A stretch of 64,000 bases of DNA. Origin: Rubrivivax sp. Lineage in GTDB: Bacteria > Pseudomonadota > Gammaproteobacteria > Burkholderiales > Burkholderiaceae_C. Position numbers and translations under genes: made by a program. The notes under the pieces were generated by a model. That model ran no database searches. It was given only the letters and a program-made list of their open reading frames with translations, and had not been told where the DNA came from. Below are positions 8,158 to 15,694 of this stretch, one piece after another. The stretch is taken from NCBI GenBank assembly GCA_030681795.1, contig JAUXRG010000063.1, positions 1 through 64,000 of the forward strand. The letters are read 5' to 3'. The first letter of the stretch is position 1, and every line of letters begins with the position of its first letter.

Positions 8158-8829
8158 TTGACTCAGGCGCAGGGGGCCTCGAGGTTGCGCCGCTTCGCGC
8201 TGCCCTTTGCGGTGGCGGCGATGGCCGCAGTGGCAGCGTTGGGTTTCCTGGCGCTGACCCACTTGCGGCGGGCTGCGCCCGTGCCGCCGGTGGTTGCAGC
8301 GGCGGCGCATGAGGCGGCGGCTTCGATGCCGGGCAGCTCGGCACTGCCGGCACGCGGCGTCGATGCCGGCGCGCAGGCCAGGCGTGCCGAACTCGCGAGT
8401 TTTCTGGAGCGCCACCCGCGGGACGGGCGCAGCTGGGTGCTGCTGGCCTATGCCGAGATGGAGGCAGACCGCTTCGAGGCCGCGGCGGCGGCCTTCGAGA
8501 AGGCGGTCACCGTGGCGCCGAAAGTGGCGGCCGACCCCGGAGTCTGGTGCGAGTACGCCGATGCGCTGGGCATGGCCCAAGGGGGCTCGCTGTCAGGCCG
8601 TCCCACGGAGCTGATCCAGCGCGCCTTGGCGCTGCGCCTGACCCACCCCAGGGCGCTCGAGATGGCGGGCAGCGCCGCTTACGAGCGACGCGATTTCAAT
8701 GCCGCAGCGCTGCACTGGAGGCAATTGCTGCCGCAACTCGAAGCGGGCTCGAAGATGCACGGCGAGCTGAGTGCCGCGGTAGCGCGGGCCGAACGCCTGG
8801 CGGCCCTGGAGCCGCCCGCGGCGCGCTGA
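8158..8829 (+). CDS. NrfG/CcmI-like membrane-anchored TPR protein
   Basis: A 223-aa protein with one N-terminal membrane anchor (about residues 12-37, flanked by RLRR and HLRR) and TPR-type helical repeats from about residue 70 to the end. Its second half resembles the C-terminal TPR part of CcmI at 59092: both contain a YAD, GSL/SL-x-GRP, QRAL/ERAL, AL-x-x-AG-x-AA and HW series in the same order. NrfG and CcmI present apocytochromes to the haem lyase, and NrfG serves the CXXCK haem of NrfA. Lying 12 bp after the octahaem gene, it probably does this for the CMSCK site. The start is TTG 8158; ATG 8221 is possible but would remove half of the anchor. No NrfE or NrfF homologue is nearby. Confidence 0.72.
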   Translation: MTQAQGASRLRRFALPFAVAAMAAVAALGFLALTHLRRAAPVPPVVAAAAHEAAASMPGSSALPARGVDAGAQARRAELASFLERHPRDGRSWVLLAYAEMEADRFEAAAAAFEKAVTVAPKVAADPGVWCEYADALGMAQGGSLSGRPTELIQRALALRLTHPRALEMAGSAAYERRDFNAAALHWRQLLPQLEAGSKMHGELSAAVARAERLAALEPPAAR

Positions 8830-8995
8830 GGGAAATTCGCCGCGGCCTGCGCCATGGCCAGTCAACCGGGGCGTGGCGCGCGCGTTAGCATTCATAGGTG
8901 TGCCTGTACAAGTGCCGAGTGCGATACGAGTGCACCTGCCCCTCGACCGCGCCCTGCAGATGTCAGGGTCCTGAACCGAACCCCAAGGAGTTTGA

Positions 8996-9283
8996 ATGAA
9001 GCTTGCCCTGATTTCCGCCATCGTGGCGGCCGGCGTGTTGAGTGTCGGCGTCGCGCGCGCGAACCCGGAACTGTCCAAGTCCGCAGGCTGCGTGAAGTGT
9101 CACGAGATCGACAAGAAGAAAAAGGGCCCGGCCTTCCAGGAAAGCGCCAAGAAGTACAAGGCCAACCCCGACGCCGAAGGCGCCATGTTCAAGTCCATCA
9201 TGGATCCCAAGGGTGACCACCCCGAGATGAAGGCCACGCCCGACGAGGTCAAAGCAGTCCTGAAGTGGGTCAAGACCCTGTAG
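8996..9283 (+). CDS. Periplasmic monohaem cytochrome c (copy 1)
   Basis: A 95-aa class I cytochrome c with a 22-residue signal peptide. The single haem motif CVKCH is at 32-36 and the likely axial Met is M78 in GDHPEMKA. The run DKKKKGP after the haem is very basic. It is a close relative of the gene at 13136: 58 of 95 positions are identical in an ungapped hand alignment. A strong Shine-Dalgarno (AAGGAG) precedes the start and an intrinsic terminator follows. It sits beside the quinol-oxidising multihaem genes and is a natural candidate for a soluble shuttle between inner-membrane cytochromes and MtrA or the nitrite reductase. Confidence 0.88.
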   Translation: MKLALISAIVAAGVLSVGVARANPELSKSAGCVKCHEIDKKKKGPAFQESAKKYKANPDAEGAMFKSIMDPKGDHPEMKATPDEVKAVLKWVKTL

Positions 9284-9305
9284 CTCCTGGCTTGACCTGA
9301 GCAGA

Positions 9306-9335
9306 CAAAGCCGGCTTCTCGCCGGCTTTGTTGCT
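9306..9335 (+). terminator. Intrinsic terminator after cytochrome copy 1
   Basis: A perfect 10-bp stem (CAAAGCCGGC at 9306-9315 with GCCGGCTTTG at 9321-9330) around a TTCTC loop is followed by TTGCTT. It lies 23 bp after the cytochrome stop codon and separates that gene from the FNR-controlled promoter of the next operon. Confidence 0.75.
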
Positions 9336-9412
9336 TGTGGGCGTCGGCAGCGAAGCGATCCAGCAGGACGGCGTCTGATGGCGGCCCCTGGTGCCGCGAG
9401 CAAGGTCGCAGC

Positions 9413-9426
9413 TTGTTCTACGTCAA
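9413..9426 (+). promoter_or_regulatory. FNR/Anr-type box and -10 upstream of CbcL-like gene
   Basis: TTGTTCTACGTCAA matches the FNR consensus at 8 of 10 positions. Its centre (9419.5) is exactly 31 bp before the centre of CAGAAT (9448-9453), a 4 of 6 match to TATAAT. That is the spacing of a class II site at -41.5. The translated gene starts at 9522. Confidence 0.65.
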
Positions 9427-9521
9427 GGTCCTGAAATCCCTCTGAGCCAGAATTTGACCCTTCTGTCGCCAATGGATTGTTCCCGTGTCGGGCGCTACCG
9501 GGCACAAAGAGGGGGGTAGGC

Positions 9522-11606
9522 ATGAAGCGCGTGGCACCGGCATCGAAGGGGTCGCTCATCACGCGGATCAATTGGCTGGCACTGCTCGCTGCGGCGACAT
9601 TGCTGTGCGTGGTACCGGTTGCCACGGCGGCCAAAGTGACCCCTTCAGCCGCGGCGGCGGCCAGCGCTGCGGCGGCGGGCCTGAAGGAGAAGTGCCTCAG
9701 CTGCCACGACGACCCGACGATGAAGTCCGACGACGGCAAGTCCATGGCCGTGCTCGCCGACGACTTCGGCCGTTCGGCGCACCGCAAGCTCGATTGCGCC
9801 GAGTGTCACGACGCCGCGCGCAACGTCAAGCATCCGAAGTTCAAGCTCGGGGCCGTCAACCCGAAGGTGTGCCAGGACTGCCACGCCGACGAATTCAAGG
9901 AGCTCGCCGGAAGCATCCACGGCAAGCGCAATGGGGGTGACCGCGCCATCAAGGACTGCACCTCCTGCCACGGCAGCCTTCACCTCGTTCACAAGGGAGG
10001 TGACCCGCTGTCTCCGCTGTCGCCGGTGAACCAGATCAAGACCTGCGGCGCCTGCCACGAAAAAATGATGGCGAACTACGAGCACAGCGCGCACGCGCAT
10101 GCGCTCCTGAAGTCGGGGCTGGTGAAGGGCTCGCCATCCTGCTCCAGCTGCCACGGCAAGCATGACATCCGCCCGAAGAAGGATGCCGCCGCCACGACGA
10201 GCCACGCCAAGATCCCCGAAACCTGTGGCAGCTGCCACTCGGGCGTGCTGCGTGAATGGGAGCAAAGTGCCCACGGTGCGTCGTGGAAGAAGGGCGGCGA
10301 CGGGCCGGTGTGCTCGAGCTGCCATGAGCCCCATGACATCCAGCGGGCCGACACCGCGGGCGTGCGCGGCGATGTGGTGGACCGTTGCGGGAATTGCCAC
10401 GAGAAGGTCTACGCATCCTTCAACGACAGCTTCCACGGCAAGGCGACCTCGCTGCATAACGCAAAGGTCGCCGTCTGCGCCGATTGCCACACGCCGCACC
10501 ACAACCTGCCGGCCTCCGACAAACGCTCCAGCATCCATCGCGACAACCTGGCCAAGACCTGCGGCGCCTGCCACCAGAACGTCAACGCCTCGTTCCTGAC
10601 CTTCGACCCACACGCCAACCCGACAGACGCCAAGCGCAATCCGTACCTGTATTGGGTCTGGCTGGGGATGACCTCGCTGCTGCTTGGCGTGTTCGGCTTC
10701 TTCGGCCTGCATGGCTTGCTGTGGATGCAGCGCGCGGTGGTCGGGCGCATGCGCGGTGAGTTCACCACGGGGCACAGCAGCCCCGGGCCATGGGTGCGCC
10801 GGTTCAAGGGCTCGCAGATGGCACTGCACGTCACCATCGTGACGAGCTTCCTGCTGTTGGCGGCCACCGGCTTGCCGCTCAAGTTCGCCAACGCGTCCTG
10901 GGCCCCCGGGCTGATGGCCATATTCGGTGGGGCCGAGTCGGCGGGCTACTTGCACCGCCTGGCCGGCATCGTGACCTTCGGCTACTTCGCTGCGCACCTC
11001 GGGATGATCGTCCACGGCCTTCTCGTGAAGAAGGAGGGCGGATACTTCTGGGGCCCGCGCTCCATGGTGCCGCAGCTCAAGGACCTGTTCGATCTCATCG
11101 GCATGATCAAATACTTCCTGTACCTGGGCCCGCGGCCCAAGTTCGACCGCTTCACGTACTGGGAAAAATTCGACTACCTGGCGGTGTTCTGGGGCGTGGC
11201 CATCATTGGTTTCTCCGGCCTGATGCTGTGGTTCCCGACTGTCTTCACCATGGTGCTGCCGGGCTGGGCGCTGAACGCGGCCTACATCGTGCACAGTGAC
11301 GAAGCGCTGCTGGCTACCGGCTTCATCTTCCTGTTCCACTTCTTCCACACCCACTTGCGGCCGGAGGCGTTCCCGCTGGATCCGGTGATCTTCACCGGTC
11401 GCGTGCCGCTCGAGCGCTTCAAGGAAGAGCGCCCGCTGGAGTACGAACGCCTCGTGGCGCAAGGCAAGTTGGAGGAACTCCTCGAGCCGGCGCCGACGGC
11501 AGCCGAGTTCAAACGTGCCTACATCTTCGGCTTCACTGCCTTGTCCATTGGCGTCGTGTTGGCTGTGTTTATCTTCTTGGCGTTGTTGGGTACCCTTAAC
11601 CATTGA
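9522..11606 (+). CDS. Eleven-haem c / cytochrome b fusion, CbcL-like
   Basis: A 694-aa protein, inferred quinol-oxidising cytochrome of the inner membrane. After a signal segment (about residues 12-37) come eleven CXXCH motifs in order (CLSCH, CAECH, CQDCH, CTSCH, CGACH, CSSCH, CGSCH, CSSCH, CGNCH, CADCH, CGACH). About six membrane helices follow, carrying His residues (LHGLLW, ALHVTIV, YLHRLAG, AAHLGMIVHG, FHFFHTH) as in formate dehydrogenase gamma/HydC dihaem b subunits. The same architecture is known for Geobacter CbcL, which has nine c haems and serves low-potential extracellular respiration. I placed the start at ATG 9522, preceded by GAGGGGGG, rather than 9477. The ImcH-like gene follows after 55 bp. 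Confidence 0.8.
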   Translation: MKRVAPASKGSLITRINWLALLAAATLLCVVPVATAAKVTPSAAAAASAAAAGLKEKCLSCHDDPTMKSDDGKSMAVLADDFGRSAHRKLDCAECHDAARNVKHPKFKLGAVNPKVCQDCHADEFKELAGSIHGKRNGGDRAIKDCTSCHGSLHLVHKGGDPLSPLSPVNQIKTCGACHEKMMANYEHSAHAHALLKSGLVKGSPSCSSCHGKHDIRPKKDAAATTSHAKIPETCGSCHSGVLREWEQSAHGASWKKGGDGPVCSSCHEPHDIQRADTAGVRGDVVDRCGNCHEKVYASFNDSFHGKATSLHNAKVAVCADCHTPHHNLPASDKRSSIHRDNLAKTCGACHQNVNASFLTFDPHANPTDAKRNPYLYWVWLGMTSLLLGVFGFFGLHGLLWMQRAVVGRMRGEFTTGHSSPGPWVRRFKGSQMALHVTIVTSFLLLAATGLPLKFANASWAPGLMAIFGGAESAGYLHRLAGIVTFGYFAAHLGMIVHGLLVKKEGGYFWGPRSMVPQLKDLFDLIGMIKYFLYLGPRPKFDRFTYWEKFDYLAVFWGVAIIGFSGLMLWFPTVFTMVLPGWALNAAYIVHSDEALLATGFIFLFHFFHTHLRPEAFPLDPVIFTGRVPLERFKEERPLEYERLVAQGKLEELLEPAPTAAEFKRAYIFGFTALSIGVVLAVFIFLALLGTLNH

Positions 11607-11661
11607 GGGCGAGCTTGAAGTGCCAAAGCGGGCCGGGGGCCCATAACCGCTGGAGACACCG

Positions 11662-13077
11662 ATGATTCACAGCATGCTCTCGATGGTCACCCGTCATTGG
11701 GTGAGCTTGGTCGGCGCGATCGTCGCGCTGTTGGCCCTGATGGTCATGGTTGGGTTGTTCGCCTTGGAGCTCAGCGGCTTCCACGGCGGGTCCTATTTGG
11801 GCATCCTGACCTACATGCTGCTGCCGATGGTATTCGTGCTGGGCTTGCTGATGGGCCCGTTGGGGGCATGGTTGAAGCGACGCAAGGACGCAGCCGCGGC
11901 GGCCAAGCACGAGGCACTGCCTCAGGGCTTGCCTGTCATCGACCTCAATGACCGGCACACGCGCGGCGTCGTGCTGGCCAGCGTCGTGATTGGAGTGTTC
12001 AGCCTGGTGCTGGTCGCCGGCGCGACCTACAAGGGCGTCGAAGTGATGGAGTCGGTCGAGTTCTGCGGTACCACCTGCCACACCGTGATGCAGCCTCAGC
12101 ACACGGCCTTCCTGCGTTCGTCGCACAGTCGACTGCGGTGCGCCGATTGCCACATCGGCCCGGGGGCGGACTGGTTCGTCAAATCCAAGATTTCTGGATC
12201 CTGGCAGCTGGTGTCGGTGGCTTTGAATCTGTACCCAACACCGATTCCCAGCCCCGTTCACAACCTGCGCCCGGCGCGCGAAACCTGCGAGCAGTGCCAC
12301 TGGCCGACCAAGAATCTGGGCGACAAGTTGAAGGTGCAGACGCGGTTCGGCGACGATGAAGCCAACTCCATCACCAAGACGGTGTTGATGATGCGAATCG
12401 GCGGCCAGCAAGGCGCGACTTCCACAGGCATCCATTGGCACGTCGATCGCGGCGTGAAGATCCGCTTCCAGAGCGACCCCAGCCGGCAGAAGATTTACGA
12501 CGTCGAGATGACCTCCCCCGACGGCAAGGTCCAGACTTTCAAGACCGAGGCCAAGCCCCAGGGGCCGGTCGAGTGGCGTGAGATGGATTGTGTGGACTGC
12601 CACAACCGGCCCGCGCATACCTTCAGGTCGCCGTCGCAGGAGATCAACAGCGCGCTCGCAGACGGACGCATCGACAAGACCCTGCCCTTCATCAAACGCG
12701 AGGCGATGCGTGTGCTGCAGGAAGGCAAGTACGCCACGCACGAGGCAGCCCGCGCCGGCATTTCGCGCGAAGTGGAGGGCTTCTACAAGGCCAAATACGC
12801 CGAACTCGCAACCTCCAAGGCGGCCGCCGTCACCGCGGCCGGCAAGGCGCTGGGCGACATCTATGCCTGGAACGTATTCCCGGCGATGAAGGTGACCTGG
12901 GGCACCTACCCCCTCAATGTCGGTCATACCGATGAAGCGCCGGGATGTTTCCGGTGCCACGACAAGAAGCATGTGGCGGCGGACGGCGCCAAGATCGGGG
13001 CCAACTGCAAGACCTGCCATGCCGTGCTGGCCGATGACGAGCCCGATCCGGCGATTTGCAAGGAAATCAAGCTTTGA
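11662..13077 (+). CDS. NapC/NirT-family hexahaem quinol dehydrogenase, ImcH-like
   Basis: A 471-aa inner-membrane protein. There are two or three hydrophobic segments (13-35, 45-68 and 103-122) before a periplasmic multihaem domain. Haem motifs are CGTTCH (135-140), CADCH (160-164), CEQCH (209-213), then CVDCH, CFRCH and CKTCH. The first is a CX3CH motif followed by TVMQPQ and, after the second haem, IGPGADWFVKSKISG. This block pattern belongs to the large NapC/NirT subgroup that includes Geobacter ImcH. Family members take electrons from menaquinol and pass them to periplasmic cytochromes. It follows the CbcL-like gene and ends 59 bp before a monohaem cytochrome gene, with a stem-loop between them. 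Function in this organism is inferred. Confidence 0.82.
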   Translation: MIHSMLSMVTRHWVSLVGAIVALLALMVMVGLFALELSGFHGGSYLGILTYMLLPMVFVLGLLMGPLGAWLKRRKDAAAAAKHEALPQGLPVIDLNDRHTRGVVLASVVIGVFSLVLVAGATYKGVEVMESVEFCGTTCHTVMQPQHTAFLRSSHSRLRCADCHIGPGADWFVKSKISGSWQLVSVALNLYPTPIPSPVHNLRPARETCEQCHWPTKNLGDKLKVQTRFGDDEANSITKTVLMMRIGGQQGATSTGIHWHVDRGVKIRFQSDPSRQKIYDVEMTSPDGKVQTFKTEAKPQGPVEWREMDCVDCHNRPAHTFRSPSQEINSALADGRIDKTLPFIKREAMRVLQEGKYATHEAARAGISREVEGFYKAKYAELATSKAAAVTAAGKALGDIYAWNVFPAMKVTWGTYPLNVGHTDEAPGCFRCHDKKHVAADGAKIGANCKTCHAVLADDEPDPAICKEIKL

Positions 13078-13089
13078 ATCGATTCACCA

Positions 13090-13114
13090 CCCTGCCGGTT
13101 GGCAGGGCTTTTTT
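13090..13114 (+). terminator. Strong stem-loop with T-run between NapC-like and cytochrome genes
   Basis: CCCTGCC (13090-13096), loop GGTT and GGCAGGG (13101-13107) are followed by C and six T. This is a textbook intrinsic terminator, but it ends only 21 bp before the next ATG, too close for a separate promoter to follow it. It may act as an attenuator or as a 3' stabilising/processing stem that sets the ratio of the two products. Confidence 0.75.
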
Positions 13115-13135
13115 CAACCCAGTGAAGGAGTGGAA

Positions 13136-13423
13136 ATGAAGGTTGTTTTGGTCTCGGCCCTCGTGGCGGCCGGTGTGCTGATGGCGGGCGCGGTGCAGGC
13201 GTCCCCCGAACTGGCCACGAGCGCCGGTTGCATGAAGTGCCACGATATCGACAAGAAGAAGAAGGCCGAGCCCTTCAAGGCGATCGCCACCAAGTACAAG
13301 GGCAAGGCCGGTGCCGAGGCGACGATCTTCAAGTCCATCACTGACGCCAAGGGTGATCACCCGGAAATGGCCGCCAAACCCGAGGAGATCAAGACGGTCA
13401 TCAAGTGGGTGTTGACCCTGTAG
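13136..13423 (+). CDS. Periplasmic monohaem cytochrome c (copy 2)
   Basis: A 95-aa class I cytochrome c. It has a signal peptide ending near VQA-SP, CMKCH at 32-36, and axial M78 in GDHPEMAA. It is a paralogue of copy 1 at 8996, with the same length and motif positions and 61 percent identity by hand count. The start is ATG 13136, preceded by GAAGGAG. A longer in-frame opening reaches back to 12917, but that part lies inside the NapC-like gene. The position after the ImcH-like gene suggests that it accepts electrons from that protein. A terminator follows at 13444. Confidence 0.88.
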   Translation: MKVVLVSALVAAGVLMAGAVQASPELATSAGCMKCHDIDKKKKAEPFKAIATKYKGKAGAEATIFKSITDAKGDHPEMAAKPEEIKTVIKWVLTL

Positions 13424-13443
13424 CCAGCCCTGCGTAGCCATCC

Positions 13444-13476
13444 ACAAGGCCTGCACTCGCAGGCTTTGTTGTTTTC
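13444..13476 (+). terminator. Intrinsic terminator after cytochrome copy 2
   Basis: ACAAGGCCTGC (13444-13454) pairs with GCAGGCTTTGT (13459-13469) with one G-T pair, around an ACTC loop, and is followed by TGTTTTC. It closes the 9522-13423 transcription unit just before the next FNR-type box. Confidence 0.7.
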
Positions 13477-13484
13477 TCGTGCGC

Positions 13485-13498
13485 TTGACACGCGTCAA
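13485..13498 (+). promoter_or_regulatory. FNR/Anr-type box and -10 upstream of ETF-type oxidoreductase
   Basis: TTGACACGCGTCAA is a perfect inverted repeat (TTGAC/GTCAA) and matches the FNR consensus at 8 of 10 positions. Its centre (13491.5) is exactly 31 bp from the centre of TAGATT (13520-13525), a 4 of 6 match to TATAAT, as for a class II activator site. The start codon follows at 13660. Confidence 0.7.
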
Positions 13499-13659
13499 GC
13501 GATCGCGGGCGCACTGGCGTAGATTCACCGCGAGGCCCGGGTCGGCGACCCGGCGTGCCCCTTTTGTGCGGGCCGTGGCAACGCGAGGAGGATGGAAATG
13601 GCCCAGCTTTGGCCAGAGCAAGCGTATCGATTCGAGCCCACAGGCGGGAGGCCTGGCCG

Positions 13660-15687
13660 ATGAGCCCCCTGGGAATCACGCTGCTGATGCTGGTGAGCTT
13701 CGCCGGGTTTGGCTACCTCACGTGGCGCAAGCTGTCCATCGTGGCGCACTTGCAGCCGGAAGTCCGGTGGGACCACCCCGCGGCCCGGCTCAAGGCCGTG
13801 CTCTTCAACGGCTTCATGCAGCAGCGCATGATCGCGCGCGACTGGAAGCCCGGCCTGATGCACACGGTGATCTTCCTGGGCTTCATGGCCCTGCTGCTGC
13901 GCAAGGTTCAGCTCATCGTCATCGGCTACCACGAGCCGTTTGTCTACCCGGGCTTGCTGGGCGGCCTCTTCGCCGCGCTCAAGGATGTCGTCGAGGTGGC
14001 CATCCTGGGGGCACTGGTCTATGCCTTCTACCGCCGCTACGTGGCGCCGCCCAAGCGGTTGGAGCCCAACCGCGAGGCTCTGCTCGTCCTGGTGCTGATC
14101 ACCATCATCATCATCAGCGACCTCCTCTACGACGGCTTCCGCTTCGCCTTGTTCTCGTCGACGGACGCAGGCATCGCCCACGAGCGCAGCTTTGCCTTTC
14201 TCGGCAGCCTGATCGGTTCGATGGTGGCGCCATGGTCGCCCGAGGTGCTGCAGCTGGGCTACCACCTCTCGTACTGGGTGCAACTGGTCACGGTCTTCAC
14301 CTTCCTGGTGCTGCTGCCGGCGGGTGAGCACTTTCACATCGTCACGGCCTTGCCCACGCTGTTCTTCCGCCGTGGTGGGCCGACCAACGTGGTGCCCTCG
14401 GTCGACCTCGAGAAAATGATGTCCGACGACGCCGACGCGGCCTCCGTGCGCGTGGGCGCCCGCACGGCGCGCGACCTGATCTGGAAGGACGGCCTGGATG
14501 CCTTCACCTGCACCGAGTGCGGGCGCTGCAAGGATGCCTGCCCGGCCTTCCTCACCGGCAAGCCGCTGTCGCTGAAGTGGGTCAACGACAAGCTCAAGCA
14601 CCACCTGCTGGAGCAGCGCGAGGTGCTCCTCGCGCCGCTGGCCGCGGGTGCCGAGGACCCGCTGCCCGCGCTCGTGGGGCCGGTGATCAGCGAAGACGCC
14701 CTGTGGGCCTGCACGACCTGCGGCTACTGCGAGGCGGCCTGCCCGATCGAGCTCGAGCACCTGCCCAAGTTCTTCAAGCTGCGCCAGCAGCGCGTGATGA
14801 TGGAAGGCGAGTTTCCGCACGAGCTCAAACCCGTGTTCGAAGCCTACGAATCGCAGAGCAACCCCTGGGGCCTGCCTTCGCAGACCCGGGGCGACTGGGC
14901 CAGCGAGCTGGGCGTGCCGCTGTGGACGAGCGCGGCGCAGTCGGCCGATTTCGACGTGCTGTTCTACGTGGGCTCCGCGGAATCGTTCGACCCGCGTGGC
15001 CAGAAGATCGCACGGGCCTTCGTGGCCATCCTCAAGGCGGCCGGTGTGCGCTTTGCGATCCTCGGCGAAGCCGAGACCTCCACCGGCGAGTGCGTGCGCA
15101 GGGCGGGCAACGAGATGCTGTTCCAGCAGCTCGCCGCCACGCTGGTCGGCACGCTGGACGGCCTGGCCGTGAAACGCATCGTCACCTGCGACCCGCATGC
15201 CTTCAACTCGCTCAAGAACGAGTACCCCGAATTCGCAGGCCACTACGAAGTGCAGCACCACTCGGTATTCATCGCCGAATTGCTGCGCACCGGCCGGCTG
15301 AAGATGAAGCCGAGCTTCGAGCGCGTGATCTTCCACGACCCCTGCTACCTGGGCCGGCACAACGGCGAATATGAGGCGCCGCGACAGGTCATCCGCCTGC
15401 TGGCCAAGGACGCGCCGCTGGAGTTCGCGTTGAACGGCCCCAAGGCCATGTGCTGCGGCGCCGGCGGGGCGCGCATGTGGCAGGAGGAATCCATAGGCAC
15501 GCGAATCAATGTCGCGCGGGCCGAGCAGGCGCTGGCCGAGCATCCGCAGGTCATTGCCACCGCATGCCCCTATTGCGCGGTGATGATCGAGGACGGGCTG
15601 AAGGCCCTGGGCCGCGAGAGTGAAGCCTCGACCAAGGACATCGCCGAGCTGGTGGCCGAGGCGCTCGTCAAGAGCCCGGCGCAGTGA
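13660..15687 (+). CDS. Membrane Fe-S oxidoreductase, ETF:menaquinone oxidoreductase type
   Basis: A 675-aa protein. The N-terminal third has about five membrane helices in the NarI/DsrM style with candidate haem b histidines. A ferredoxin module with two [4Fe-4S] motifs follows (CTECGRCKDACP near residue 287, CTTCGYCEAACP near 351). The C-terminal half has HdrD/GlpC-type cysteine-rich domains: STGECVRRAGNE in the first, and DPCYLGRHNGEYEAPRQ, CCGAGGARMW and ACPYC in the second. This order is that of the membrane-bound ETF:(methyl)menaquinone oxidoreductases (EMO, FadF). No etfAB lies in the window. ATG 13660 has GGGAGG upstream and gives the membrane N-terminus; the upstream in-frame start at 13555 is rejected. 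An alternative is another quinone/thiol-linked Hdr-like enzyme. Confidence 0.72.
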   Translation: MSPLGITLLMLVSFAGFGYLTWRKLSIVAHLQPEVRWDHPAARLKAVLFNGFMQQRMIARDWKPGLMHTVIFLGFMALLLRKVQLIVIGYHEPFVYPGLLGGLFAALKDVVEVAILGALVYAFYRRYVAPPKRLEPNREALLVLVLITIIIISDLLYDGFRFALFSSTDAGIAHERSFAFLGSLIGSMVAPWSPEVLQLGYHLSYWVQLVTVFTFLVLLPAGEHFHIVTALPTLFFRRGGPTNVVPSVDLEKMMSDDADAASVRVGARTARDLIWKDGLDAFTCTECGRCKDACPAFLTGKPLSLKWVNDKLKHHLLEQREVLLAPLAAGAEDPLPALVGPVISEDALWACTTCGYCEAACPIELEHLPKFFKLRQQRVMMEGEFPHELKPVFEAYESQSNPWGLPSQTRGDWASELGVPLWTSAAQSADFDVLFYVGSAESFDPRGQKIARAFVAILKAAGVRFAILGEAETSTGECVRRAGNEMLFQQLAATLVGTLDGLAVKRIVTCDPHAFNSLKNEYPEFAGHYEVQHHSVFIAELLRTGRLKMKPSFERVIFHDPCYLGRHNGEYEAPRQVIRLLAKDAPLEFALNGPKAMCCGAGGARMWQEESIGTRINVARAEQALAEHPQVIATACPYCAVMIEDGLKALGRESEASTKDIAELVAEALVKSPAQ

Positions 15688-15694
15688 GGAACCC

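Noticed and set aside
6460..8580. A 706-codon open frame antisense to the octahaem nitrite reductase
   Set aside because: The plus-strand reading has eight haem motifs and a signal peptide; the antisense product has none and is low-complexity.
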